From Nitrososphaerales archaeon TH5894 (GTDB lineage: Archaea; Thermoproteota; Nitrososphaeria; Nitrososphaerales; Nitrososphaeraceae): a DNA stretch of 10,431 nt. The stretch is from contig JAATVK010000251.1 of assembly GCA_014523485.1 (NCBI GenBank), forward strand, positions 1 through 10,431, given 5' to 3'. The notes below the pieces were generated by a model, which did no database searches, was not told the origin of the DNA, and saw nothing but the letters and a program-made list of their open reading frames with translations. Below are positions 1 through 6,286 of this stretch, in pieces (the first letter of the stretch is position 1; every line of letters begins with the position of its first letter). The translations under genes and the position numbers were made by a program.

Positions 1-252
1 ACAGTTATGACAATCAGGCCAGAGACAGTTCCATAGAACAAAGAGGTCATCATTTGATAGATGTGGTATGTGAAAAATTACTTGATTTACTTTAACTGTA
101 GTATCTACCACATCGGTTCTCCTGCCTAGATGAAGATCATAAATAGGTTTTTCAATATTCCATTTTTTTGAGAGCTCGTCAATCGAAGACTTTATTGTTG
201 GAGTTATTGTTGTTGTTGATTCCTGATTCTGATTCTGATGAGGAGGCCCCAT
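1..252 (-). CDS. N-terminal part of a cysteine-cluster protein, cut by the window edge
   Basis: An open minus-strand frame begins with ATG at 252 and runs without a stop to the left edge, giving 84 residues. An in-frame TAA five bases before the ATG rules out a longer protein. Residues 1-20 are low in complexity (Gln/Asn, then Thr), probably a disordered tail. A folded part follows and ends in CLWPDCHNC, a CX4CX2C cluster at the very edge. Such spacing suggests zinc or iron-sulfur binding. It resembles the first cysteines of YkgJ-type cysteine-cluster proteins, but that is a guess because the rest of the motif lies outside. A TATA-like box sits about 28 bases upstream. The reading frame is convincing; the function is not established. 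Confidence 0.7.
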   Translation of the reverse strand, partial: MGPPHQNQNQESTTTITPTIKSSIDELSKKWNIEKPIYDLHLGRRTDVVDTTVKVNQVIFHIPHLSNDDLFVLWNCLWPDCHNC

Positions 253-274
253 AATTTACTATAAGTAACAAAGA

Positions 275-285
275 CCTTTAAGTTT
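275..285 (-). promoter_or_regulatory. TATA-like box of the cysteine-cluster gene
   Basis: On the minus strand this reads AAACTTAAAGG, centred about 28 bases before the ATG at 252. That distance fits an archaeal TATA box driving a leaderless or nearly leaderless transcript. The assignment rests on composition and spacing only. Confidence 0.4.
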
Positions 286-361
286 AATGATCTCCCTGTT
301 GATGCCGTCGTGCCTGCTATTTTTTTTCCTGTCATTACCGTTATTGCTATCTGTGCAGATT

Positions 362-367
362 AAAAAA
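362..367 (-). terminator. Possible T-tract terminator of the KH/beta-CASP nuclease gene
   Basis: The minus strand has a run of six T about 85 bases after the stop of the nuclease gene. Archaeal termination relies on oligo-T tracts, so this is the likeliest site in the 198-base gap (253-450). The rest of that gap holds only the downstream gene's promoter and otherwise nothing recognisable. Confidence 0.25.
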
Positions 368-450
368 TATCTATTACATATTAGTTAGAAAACACGCAAA
401 CGACAAATATAAACCCGACCACATATACACATATACAGAGCTATATAGAA

Positions 451-2337
451 TTATAACAGTTTGGTTGCTTCTGGAACGAGCAAATATTGACACTGAATAT
501 TAAGGATCTTATTTACAGATGATGCCAAATTCTGTACTCTAGGTTTTTCACCGTGATTTATTATAACTCTTTTCAGTTTTGGTTTTAATCGACTAATATA
601 TGCGAGAAGTTGATTATAATCACTATGGTTACTAAATCCGTGAATAGAATCAACCTTGCATTTTAACTTTAACTTTTGTTGCCCATTTATGATTACTTCT
701 GTAACTCCTGTTTGAATTTCTTTTCCAAGTGTTCCTGTTGCTTGGTTTGAAATAAGTATTATTTTACTAAGAGGATCATTGTGAATTTGCTTTAAAAATT
801 TTACAGAAAGACCACCCATCAGCATAGATGAGGGAACCAGTATTATTCCTGGTTTATCTACTTTAGATTTTGAATTGATTGCTTTGAGATTTTTATAATT
901 AAAAATTGAACTATTTTCACTTAAAATTTTTGTTTTAACTTCTTTTGATAAATATTCATAATATAATTCATGTATATATGTTGCTTCTAATATGGACTTA
1001 TCCACGAAGATCTCAGCCGATGGTTCTAGTGAACCTATTTTTTGATATTTTGTTAAGGTATAGATAAGCTCTTGTGAAAGTCCTATAGTTGGAACTGGAA
1101 TGAGAACTCTACCACCATCCCTGAGAGTTTGATTGATACTTTCTACTAAAATTGGATCTGTCTCTTCACGTTTATGGGGTAAATCTTTACTTCCAAAAGT
1201 ACCTTCAATAATAAGTGTTTCAACTCTAGGAAAATTCCACGATGCATTTTCAAGTAAATTAGTCTTTCCAAACTTGAGGTCTCCTGTATACACTAGATTA
1301 TGATTTCCATTGCCAATATGTAAATGAATAGATGTAGATCCTAATATGTGTCCAGCATTATATAACACAAGTTTTACATCTGGTGATATATCGGTAACTA
1401 CTCCAATAGACAAAGGCATAGTATGAATTATTACATTTGTTATATCTTCTTCACAATATATCTCATGGTTTTTATGATAATCGAGGAAAAGAAGGATCAT
1501 TAAAGGTAATGTGGGTTCAGTACAATAAACAGGTCCTCTATATCCATATTTGAATAGAAATGGAAGAAAACCAGTATGATCGATATGAGCATGAGTTATT
1601 ATAACTGCATCAATTTCATCTACGGTGAATCCTGTCATATCAAATCGTGGAAAATAGTTTATAGCTTTTTCATGAGTATTTATTCCACAATCAAGTAATA
1701 TTTTACTTTCTTTAGTAACAAGCAAAAAACATGATCTGCCAATCTCACCAAATCCCCCCAATGTCACTATACTGGCTTCACAACTATTAGGACTTAGTTT
1801 TGGTCTGAAAACTTTGTCACCAACCTCTTTATAGAATTTTATCCTATAATCAGTAGAATTATCTAAAACTTTATCAATAAATTGAAGTGTAGGAGGTTTT
1901 ACTGTGGCTTTTCTTAATTTAATCTTCCATCCGGTTTCACTGACTAAATCCAATAAAATGTCATTTTCAATTTGATTTTTCAATTCAAATGAATCACTGA
2001 TATAGATGGTAAGTTCACCTATGGCATCATCAAAAACAATTCCAGTACTTTTAACGTTTAAAGGCAGTAAACGATTCTCAATAATCCTGATAGAATCATT
2101 TCTTGATTTGCGAATCGATTCATCTGTTCGTATAATTACTCTCTTTCTAATTGTACTTACCATATTAGAAAGAATGTGGGAGTTTTCTATCAAAAATCTT
2201 GGGTTTTTACTGTATAAAGCGATACTAGGTCCTTCATATTCTATCTTAGTCAGGCCTGATTCCTTTGGTAAGCTTTTGAGTATTGTAGCCATGATATTCT
2301 GACTAGACTGTTCATTATCAAAATTAGTAAATTCCAT
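451..2337 (-). CDS. KH-domain beta-CASP metallo-ribonuclease, divergent aCPSF1 type
   Basis: The 628-residue protein has the size and layout of archaeal aCPSF1, an endo/exonuclease that cuts U-rich 3' ends of RNA and promotes transcription termination. The N-terminal KH region spans roughly residues 1-145. The metallo-beta-lactamase core carries HAHIDH (249-254), H330 in NAGH, and D353 in TGDLKFG. The beta-CASP part carries E378 (motif A), H571 in the NHSD stretch (motif B) and H595 in NHGE (motif C), so the zinc ligands are complete and activity is expected. Oddities: the second KH half lacks the GxxG loop (ISDSFELKNQ at 112-121), motif A reads EGTFG rather than the usual ESTYG, and PVPTIGLSQE (414-423) has Leu where Arg is common. 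This suggests a diverged paralogue rather than the standard termination factor. The ATG at 2337 has a good TATA box upstream. The family is certain; the exact role is not. Confidence 0.9.
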   Translation of the reverse strand: MEFTNFDNEQSSQNIMATILKSLPKESGLTKIEYEGPSIALYSKNPRFLIENSHILSNMVSTIRKRVIIRTDESIRKSRNDSIRIIENRLLPLNVKSTGIVFDDAIGELTIYISDSFELKNQIENDILLDLVSETGWKIKLRKATVKPPTLQFIDKVLDNSTDYRIKFYKEVGDKVFRPKLSPNSCEASIVTLGGFGEIGRSCFLLVTKESKILLDCGINTHEKAINYFPRFDMTGFTVDEIDAVIITHAHIDHTGFLPFLFKYGYRGPVYCTEPTLPLMILLFLDYHKNHEIYCEEDITNVIIHTMPLSIGVVTDISPDVKLVLYNAGHILGSTSIHLHIGNGNHNLVYTGDLKFGKTNLLENASWNFPRVETLIIEGTFGSKDLPHKREETDPILVESINQTLRDGGRVLIPVPTIGLSQELIYTLTKYQKIGSLEPSAEIFVDKSILEATYIHELYYEYLSKEVKTKILSENSSIFNYKNLKAINSKSKVDKPGIILVPSSMLMGGLSVKFLKQIHNDPLSKIILISNQATGTLGKEIQTGVTEVIINGQQKLKLKCKVDSIHGFSNHSDYNQLLAYISRLKPKLKRVIINHGEKPRVQNLASSVNKILNIQCQYLLVPEATKLL

Positions 2338-2351
2338 CTTTAGTTTCCTTC

Positions 2352-2367
2352 AATATAATATAATATA
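2352..2367 (-). promoter_or_regulatory. TATA box of the KH/beta-CASP nuclease gene
   Basis: An alternating stretch reading TATATTATATTATATT on the minus strand lies 15-30 bases before the ATG at 2337. Its upstream half is at the distance expected for a TATA box of a leaderless or short-leader archaeal transcript. Confidence 0.5.
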
Positions 2368-2378
2368 CCTCAGTTTTC

Positions 2379-2446
2379 TGATTGAAATATAAATTGATTG
2401 CGATTAATTACTAGAGAATTCACTTATATTTTTTTAGTTTCAATCA
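2379..2446. repeat. Inverted repeat between divergent nuclease and TRAM promoters
   Basis: TGATTGAAA at 2379-2387 is perfectly inverted as TTTCAATCA at 2438-2446, with 50 bases between. A related ATTGATTG lies at 2393-2400. The arms flank the centre of the divergent intergenic region, upstream of both TATA boxes, so they could bind a shared regulator. AT-rich DNA yields such matches by chance, so the regulatory reading is tentative. Confidence 0.3.
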
Positions 2447-2470
2447 AAAAAAAATAATATTGAAATAATA

Positions 2471-2490
2471 ATATATATAATAAATTAAAT
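2471..2490 (+). promoter_or_regulatory. TATA-like region of the TRAM gene
   Basis: ATATATATAA at 2471-2480 followed by TAAATTAAAT lies 21-40 bases before the ATG at 2511. Either element could be the TATA box; the first would give a leader of roughly 10-15 bases. Confidence 0.4.
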
Positions 2491-2510
2491 GTAAAGAAAG
2501 GTTAGATAGT

Positions 2511-2798
2511 ATGGATGAAGAAACCAATCGGGAAAATTCAACAAGTAACAAACAGAATGAAAACAATTCAGGTAATGAAACAGGTTTCAGAAAGTTTAGA
2601 TCTTTTAGAATTCCAGTTAAAGTTGGAGAAGAGTACGATGTAAAAATTGAAGCAATGAGTAAAAGAGGAGATGCTGGAGTTGCTAAAATTGAAGGAATGG
2701 TTATATTTGTAGCCAATACAAAAGAGGGTGACGAAGTTAAAATAAAAATTAGCAGAGTAGGAATGGGTTATGCTATAGCAGAAGTTGTCCAACAATGA
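2511..2798 (+). CDS. Stand-alone TRAM-domain RNA-binding protein
   Basis: The 95-residue protein has a disordered Asn/Ser/Glu-rich tail (about 1-25) followed by a TRAM domain (about 36-93). The domain is recognised by VGEEYDVKIEAMSKRGDAG at 38-56, the GMVIFVANT strand and the KIKISRV strand. TRAM is a small beta-barrel that binds RNA. In archaea it often occurs alone, and such proteins have been described as RNA chaperones, including in cold adaptation. It lacks any methyltransferase or radical-SAM domain, so it is not a truncated TrmA or MiaB. It is divergent from the KH/beta-CASP nuclease gene and shares its 173-base control region, which hints at linked roles in RNA metabolism (inference). 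The ATG at 2511 is the only sensible start; an ATG at 2489 is immediately followed by a stop. Confidence 0.92.
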   Translation: MDEETNRENSTSNKQNENNSGNETGFRKFRSFRIPVKVGEEYDVKIEAMSKRGDAGVAKIEGMVIFVANTKEGDEVKIKISRVGMGYAIAEVVQQ

Positions 2799-2857
2799 CG
2801 ATTAGTTTGATAATAACAAATTTGTCTTAAGATAATAAATTTAAGAAATATATTTAT

Positions 2858-2868
2858 TTATATAAAAA
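2858..2868 (+). promoter_or_regulatory. TATA box of the glycerol-1-phosphate dehydrogenase gene
   Basis: TTATATAAAAA lies about 40-48 bases before the TTG at 2906 and about 60-70 before the ATG at 2927. Transcription would then start near 2885-2890, leaving a leader of roughly 20 bases to the TTG or 40 to the ATG. The preceding bases (2825-2846) form a short hairpin, TCTTAA/TTAAGA, that may belong to the end of the TRAM transcript. Confidence 0.4.
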
Positions 2869-2905
2869 ATTAAAATTATTTGAATAAAGAAAGAAAGATA
2901 GATAT

Positions 2906-3964
2906 TTGAAATCCAATAGTCATTTGATGGAGCTTCCAAGGAAAATTCTTGTAGGCGACAATGTAATTTCAAATCTTGGGAACTTTATAATGGATATCCA
3001 TAATGGAATATCCAATGTCGTTATAATTAGTGGTGAAACTGTAAGAAACAAGATTGCAGATAACATTAAAGAATCATTTGAAAAGTCTTATGTTAAAAAT
3101 TATTGGGTTATTAGAAAAGATGCCTCTTTTGAAACAGTATCTAAAATCAAATTAGAGATAGAAGGATTAAAACCGGATATAATACTTGGGATTGGAGGAG
3201 GAAAATCAGTTGATGTCGGAAAAATGGTTGCATTTTCTATAAAAAAACCGTTTATTAGTATTCCAACATCTGCCTCTCATGATGGTATTTCAAGTCCATT
3301 TGTATCTTTAAAAGGATCAAATAAACCTCATTCTATTAAAGTAAACACACCGATAGGAATCTTGGCAGATATAAGATTAATTTCGGAAGCACCTACTAGG
3401 TTATTGTCAAGTGGCTGTGGAGATTTAATAGGTAAACTCACTGCTGTTAAAGATTGGGAATTAGCAAGAGATGATACTAATGAATATTTCGGAACCTACT
3501 CGGCTTACCTAGCAAAATTAAGTGCAGATATTATCATGAATAAATCAAAAGAATTATTATTATCTCAAAACGGAGTTAGAACTATCATAGAAGCTTTAAT
3601 AAGTGCAGGGGTTGCTGCAGGAATAGCTGGTAGTAGTCGTCCATGTTCTGGATCAGAACATCTTTTCAGTCATGCACTTGAATATATTACTGGTGGGAAT
3701 TGTGGTCTTCATGGAGAAAGAGTAGGAATTGGAACGATAATCATGTCTAAGCTTTATGGGATGGATTTCGAAGGAATTATAACTGTTTTAGAAAATGTTA
3801 AAGCTCCTGTCAAAGCTAATCAAATAAATTTAAGTGAAAAAGATGTTGTTCAATCGTTATTAATTGCTCAAGATTTGAGACCTGAAAGATATACTATATT
3901 AAGTAAAACAAAACTTGATAAAAAAACAGCATATGAATTAGCAAAATCAGCAAAGGTCATTTAA
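2906..3964 (+). CDS. egsA: sn-glycerol-1-phosphate dehydrogenase (NAD(P)+)
   Basis: This enzyme reduces dihydroxyacetone phosphate to sn-glycerol-1-phosphate in the cytoplasm, the first committed step of archaeal ether-lipid synthesis. The 352-residue protein belongs to the iron-containing alcohol/glycerol dehydrogenase superfamily. The dinucleotide-binding loop is GIGGGKSVDVGK (95-106). The family signature PTSASHDGISSP is at 120-131. The expected metal ligands are D173 in GCGDLIGK, H252 in SGSEHLFSH and H269 in GLHGERVG, matching the Asp-His-His set of the family, so it should be active. The start is uncertain: TTG at 2906 gives a seven-residue leader before an in-frame ATG at 2927 (protein starting MELPRKILVG, 345 residues). 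No longer start is possible because of a stop at 2885. The gene seems to have its own promoter and is not obviously in an operon with the TRAM gene. Confidence 0.95.
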   Translation: MKSNSHLMELPRKILVGDNVISNLGNFIMDIHNGISNVVIISGETVRNKIADNIKESFEKSYVKNYWVIRKDASFETVSKIKLEIEGLKPDIILGIGGGKSVDVGKMVAFSIKKPFISIPTSASHDGISSPFVSLKGSNKPHSIKVNTPIGILADIRLISEAPTRLLSSGCGDLIGKLTAVKDWELARDDTNEYFGTYSAYLAKLSADIIMNKSKELLLSQNGVRTIIEALISAGVAAGIAGSSRPCSGSEHLFSHALEYITGGNCGLHGERVGIGTIIMSKLYGMDFEGIITVLENVKAPVKANQINLSEKDVVQSLLIAQDLRPERYTILSKTKLDKKTAYELAKSAKVI

Positions 3965-4088
3965 GGAATTATATTAAAATATATTGTAAATACAAACTAT
4001 TCCTTTGGTATATTAAATAAAAATGAATAAACTAATTCTTTAAGATGTAGAAGAATGATGGTAAGGAGGAGGAAAAGAAGAGACTAAT

Positions 4089-4108
4089 AAAAAAATAGTA
4101 TAAAAAAA
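4089..4108 (-). terminator. Double T-tract terminator of the FKBP gene
   Basis: The minus strand carries two runs of seven T (opposite A at 4102-4108 and 4089-4095), 28-47 bases after the FKBP stop codon. Repeated U-tracts of this kind are typical archaeal termination signals. Confidence 0.5.
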
Positions 4109-4128
4109 TTCAAAATATACTTATTTAA

Positions 4129-4147
4129 TTTTTTATTATTCTTTTTT
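4129..4147 (+). terminator. Possible T-tract terminator of the glycerol-1-phosphate dehydrogenase gene
   Basis: Two runs of six T (4129-4134 and 4142-4147) are the first strong T-tracts on the plus strand, about 165 bases past the dehydrogenase stop. They overlap the 3' end of the converging FKBP gene. The long distance makes the assignment uncertain. Confidence 0.3.
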
Positions 4148-5002
4148 GATTTCAGATTTGGATCCAGTTTTAGATCTGCGTGAAGTATCGGATCTTGGGG
4201 AAGTATCAGATGTTACAGTTTCGTTTGCTGTAGTGGATGATGATGATGATGATTGTGCAGTTTCGTTTGCTGTAGTGGATGATGATGATGATGGTGATGA
4301 GGGAGAGGTTTCTTTTGCTTTTTGGGAGAAGTAAACTTCCTGAAACATTATTTTATTTAGGCCATCTACAAATTTGAAAATATCAGTAGTGACGGCTTTT
4401 TTGATTATTTGCAATCCATCCAATAAAGAGATATCTTCAGGTAATTCAATTAGTACTGTGTCATCACGCTGTTCGAATTTTGCCTTTTCATCATCTATAG
4501 GAAGTCGTCTTTTTAACAAATATTTGATTTTATCATCATTTGATTCAATCTTTTTAACAACATTTACATCATAAACTAGTACTCTACTTGCAAGTCTATG
4601 ATTGTAATCAATCTGGACACGACCAGATCCTATATAGCGGATAATACCAGTTCGATCATCCAACTCTACAACATCACCAACCTTTATTTCGTTAGCCTTT
4701 TCACCTAATTTTCTCTGGGGAATCATTCGTACCTTATTTGTATCCCTTTCTCCAAAACCTTTATCTGGAGAAATTTCAATTGAAAGTTTTTGACCTACAT
4801 CAGTACTAGTCAGGGCTTCATCAAGGCCCTTTAATACCCAACCTTCTCCCACTGAAATAAGTCTTGGTTCATATCTTCTAGTAGGATCGTATAGATTGGA
4901 TTTTTTTGCATCTTCTTCTATAGTTGTTTCAAAAATTTCACCATTATCTTTGATTCGTGCAGTATAATCTAATAATATTAAAGATCCTTTATTAAAAGGC
5001 AT
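4136..5002 (-). CDS. Long-type FKBP peptidyl-prolyl cis-trans isomerase with Ser/Thr-rich tail
   Basis: This predicted folding helper catalyses cis-trans isomerisation of X-Pro bonds. Residues 1-150 form a SlyD-like FKBP domain with GEIFETT (21-27), GEGWVLKGLDEAL (52-64) and DKGFGERD (80-87). The chaperone-like insert-in-flap segment follows, closing with IDYNHRLASRVLVYDV (131-146). Residues 155-228 form the extra C-terminal domain seen in long archaeal FKBPs. There is no signal peptide, so it should be cytoplasmic. The unusual part is residues 231-288: a Ser/Thr-rich tail with a 14-residue tandem repeat (SSTTANET, twice) ending in a basic stretch. The tail is probably disordered and added by local repeat expansion. 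The ATG at 5002 has a TATA box about 26 bases upstream, so the gene need not depend on the aminotransferase gene 58 bases upstream. The metal-binding His-rich tail of bacterial SlyD is absent. Confidence 0.92.
   Translation of the reverse strand: MPFNKGSLILLDYTARIKDNGEIFETTIEEDAKKSNLYDPTRRYEPRLISVGEGWVLKGLDEALTSTDVGQKLSIEISPDKGFGERDTNKVRMIPQRKLGEKANEIKVGDVVELDDRTGIIRYIGSGRVQIDYNHRLASRVLVYDVNVVKKIESNDDKIKYLLKRRLPIDDEKAKFEQRDDTVLIELPEDISLLDGLQIIKKAVTTDIFKFVDGLNKIMFQEVYFSQKAKETSPSSPSSSSSTTANETAQSSSSSSTTANETVTSDTSPRSDTSRRSKTGSKSEIKKE
4216..4299. repeat. 42-base tandem repeat with GAT microsatellite in the FKBP gene
   Basis: Two adjacent 42-base units (4216-4257 and 4258-4299) are identical over their first 36 bases, ending in runs of GAT triplets. 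The unit length is a multiple of three, so the frame is kept and 14 residues of the serine-rich tail are repeated. The near identity suggests a recent duplication, and the triplet run is prone to slippage. Confidence 0.9.
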
Positions 5003-5024
5003 AAAAATCGCTATTTATTTACCC

Positions 5025-5032
5025 TATATTAA
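5025..5032 (-). promoter_or_regulatory. TATA box of the FKBP gene
   Basis: TTAATATA on the minus strand lies 23-30 bases before the ATG at 5002. This is the spacing expected for a leaderless archaeal transcript. It sits inside the 58-base gap after the aminotransferase gene, indicating separate transcription. Confidence 0.5.
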
Positions 5033-5060
5033 GTTTGACAAATAGTAAAATAGACTTCAA

Positions 5061-6203
5061 TTACAAGTTTTTCAATTTTTCTTCCGCAACAGACAGTGCT
5101 TTGTCGTTTGTATTTACTCCTAGCATCTTCATAGCAGAGTAAATAGCTGATACAGTTCGCATAACATGATATCGACTAACTTCTCCCATACTACCAATTC
5201 TAAATACCTTTCCCTTCAGGTTTCCAAATCCTCCAGCTATTAACACTCTAAAATCGTCTGATAATAAAGTTCTAAATTTCTTGTCATCCATTCCCTCCAG
5301 GTAGTTGAAAGCGATAATAACGTTACTCTTAGCGTCTTCTTTAGCGAACGGAGTTAATCCCATTGCACTTAAACTAGAATAGAATGCATCAGCACATTGT
5401 TTGTGTCTTTGGATTCTTTTCTCTATTCCTTCTTCTAAGACAAGATTCAATGCTTCATTAAATGCATAGTATAAAGGTAATGCAGGAGTAAAAGGGGTTT
5501 CCGTATGTTCTTTATAATACCTGAAATATCTATTTAGATTCAGATACAATATAGGTGATGGATTTGACTGCATGTATTTTTTTGTTCTTTCATTTATCGA
5601 TATCGGAGAAACTCCTGGTGGAGCAGCTAGGGCTTTTTGTGATGCGGTAATACAAATATCAATATTCCATTTATCAACAGGAAGTTCATCCCCACCTAAT
5701 ATAGAAACAGCATCTGCGATAAAGAATGAACCGTATTTTCCACATAGATTACCTAATTTATCCATGTATCTAATTGTAGTCCCTGTTGACGTTTCATTAT
5801 AAACTGCATACAAAGCTTTAACATCTTTATTAACTTCAAATGCTTCCTCAATTTTTCCAATTGGAGGATTCTCTCCATAAGGAGCATCAATTCTAATTGC
5901 AGTACCACCCCAACTATCGATTAAATCTGCAAGCCTAGTACTAAATTCACCATTTACAGGAATAATTACCTTGTCTCCTTTTTTAATTAGATTAACTACT
6001 GAAGATTCTACAGCACCAGTTCCTGAAGTAGTCAATAAAATAATATCACCATTTGTTTCAAAAACTTTTTGAGTTTTTTCAATTATGTCTCTATATAAAA
6101 TTCTGAAATCATCGCTACGGTGATTGATAACAGGAGCAAGCATAGCGTTCATTACTCGATTTGGAACGTTAGTAGGACCAGGAAGCATTACTAAATATTC
6201 CAT
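5061..6203 (-). CDS. Class V PLP aminotransferase, serine-pyruvate/alanine-glyoxylate type
   Basis: The 380-residue enzyme belongs to fold type I, class V PLP aminotransferases. Family relatives transfer amino groups from serine or alanine to pyruvate or glyoxylate; the substrate here is not decided by the sequence. It opens with the family signature MLPGPTNVP (6-14) and MLAPVINHRSDDF (21-33). SGTGAVE (60-66) binds the cofactor phosphate, D164 in FIADAVS pairs with the pyridine nitrogen, and K190 in TASQKALAAPPG is the Schiff-base lysine. GKVFRIGSMGE near the C-terminus contains the arginine expected to hold the substrate carboxylate; many relatives have His where this has Ser. Length is normal. 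The ATG at 6203 has a TATA box at a suitable distance, and the gene is divergent from the M24 peptidase. Annotation as phosphoserine or aminoethylphosphonate aminotransferase cannot be excluded. Confidence 0.93.
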   Translation of the reverse strand: MEYLVMLPGPTNVPNRVMNAMLAPVINHRSDDFRILYRDIIEKTQKVFETNGDIILLTTSGTGAVESSVVNLIKKGDKVIIPVNGEFSTRLADLIDSWGGTAIRIDAPYGENPPIGKIEEAFEVNKDVKALYAVYNETSTGTTIRYMDKLGNLCGKYGSFFIADAVSILGGDELPVDKWNIDICITASQKALAAPPGVSPISINERTKKYMQSNPSPILYLNLNRYFRYYKEHTETPFTPALPLYYAFNEALNLVLEEGIEKRIQRHKQCADAFYSSLSAMGLTPFAKEDAKSNVIIAFNYLEGMDDKKFRTLLSDDFRVLIAGGFGNLKGKVFRIGSMGEVSRYHVMRTVSAIYSAMKMLGVNTNDKALSVAEEKLKNL

Positions 6204-6229
6204 ATTTTTAAATAAACTCAGTATAACCG

Positions 6230-6239
6230 TTATTTAAAA
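6230..6239 (-). promoter_or_regulatory. TATA box of the aminotransferase gene
   Basis: TTTTAAATAA on the minus strand lies 27-36 bases before the ATG at 6203. It fits a short-leader archaeal promoter. Confidence 0.45.
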
Positions 6240-6251
6240 TTACTTAAATAG

Positions 6252-6260
6252 CATAATAAA
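6252..6260 (+). promoter_or_regulatory. TATA-like element of the M24 peptidase gene
   Basis: CATAATAAA lies 27-35 bases before the TTG at 6287 (31-39 before the out-of-frame ATG at 6291). It is a weak match, but it is placed correctly. The 83-base divergent gap holds both this and the aminotransferase promoter. Confidence 0.3.
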
Positions 6261-6286
6261 CGATTTAATTAATCTAGTTAGGAAAA

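Noticed and set aside
253..450. Search for a small RNA or tRNA gene in the gap after the nuclease gene
   Set aside because: No cloverleaf, C/D-box or other RNA pattern could be recognised; the region shows only a T-tract and a TATA-like box.
2006..2302. A 98-residue plus-strand frame inside the nuclease gene
   Set aside because: It lies entirely opposite the KH region of a well-supported gene and shows no domain or promoter.
2444..2795. Two minus-strand open frames opposite the TRAM gene
   Set aside because: They mirror a well-recognised TRAM domain, have Phe/Tyr/Ser-rich composition typical of antisense frames, and match no family.
4055..4087. Ten-codon frame MMVRRRKRRD in the dehydrogenase-FKBP gap
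   Set aside because: It is strikingly basic but far too short to support from sequence alone, has no clear start signal, and comes from a purine-rich tract that encodes Arg/Lys by composition.
4216..4299. Repeat array considered as a possible CRISPR or regulatory array
   Set aside because: There are only two adjacent units without spacers, in frame within a coding region, with a triplet microsatellite.
4146..4334. Plus-strand frame encoding an Asp-rich acidic peptide opposite the FKBP tail
   Set aside because: The aspartates are only the antisense reading of the GAT triplet repeat that codes for serine in the real gene.
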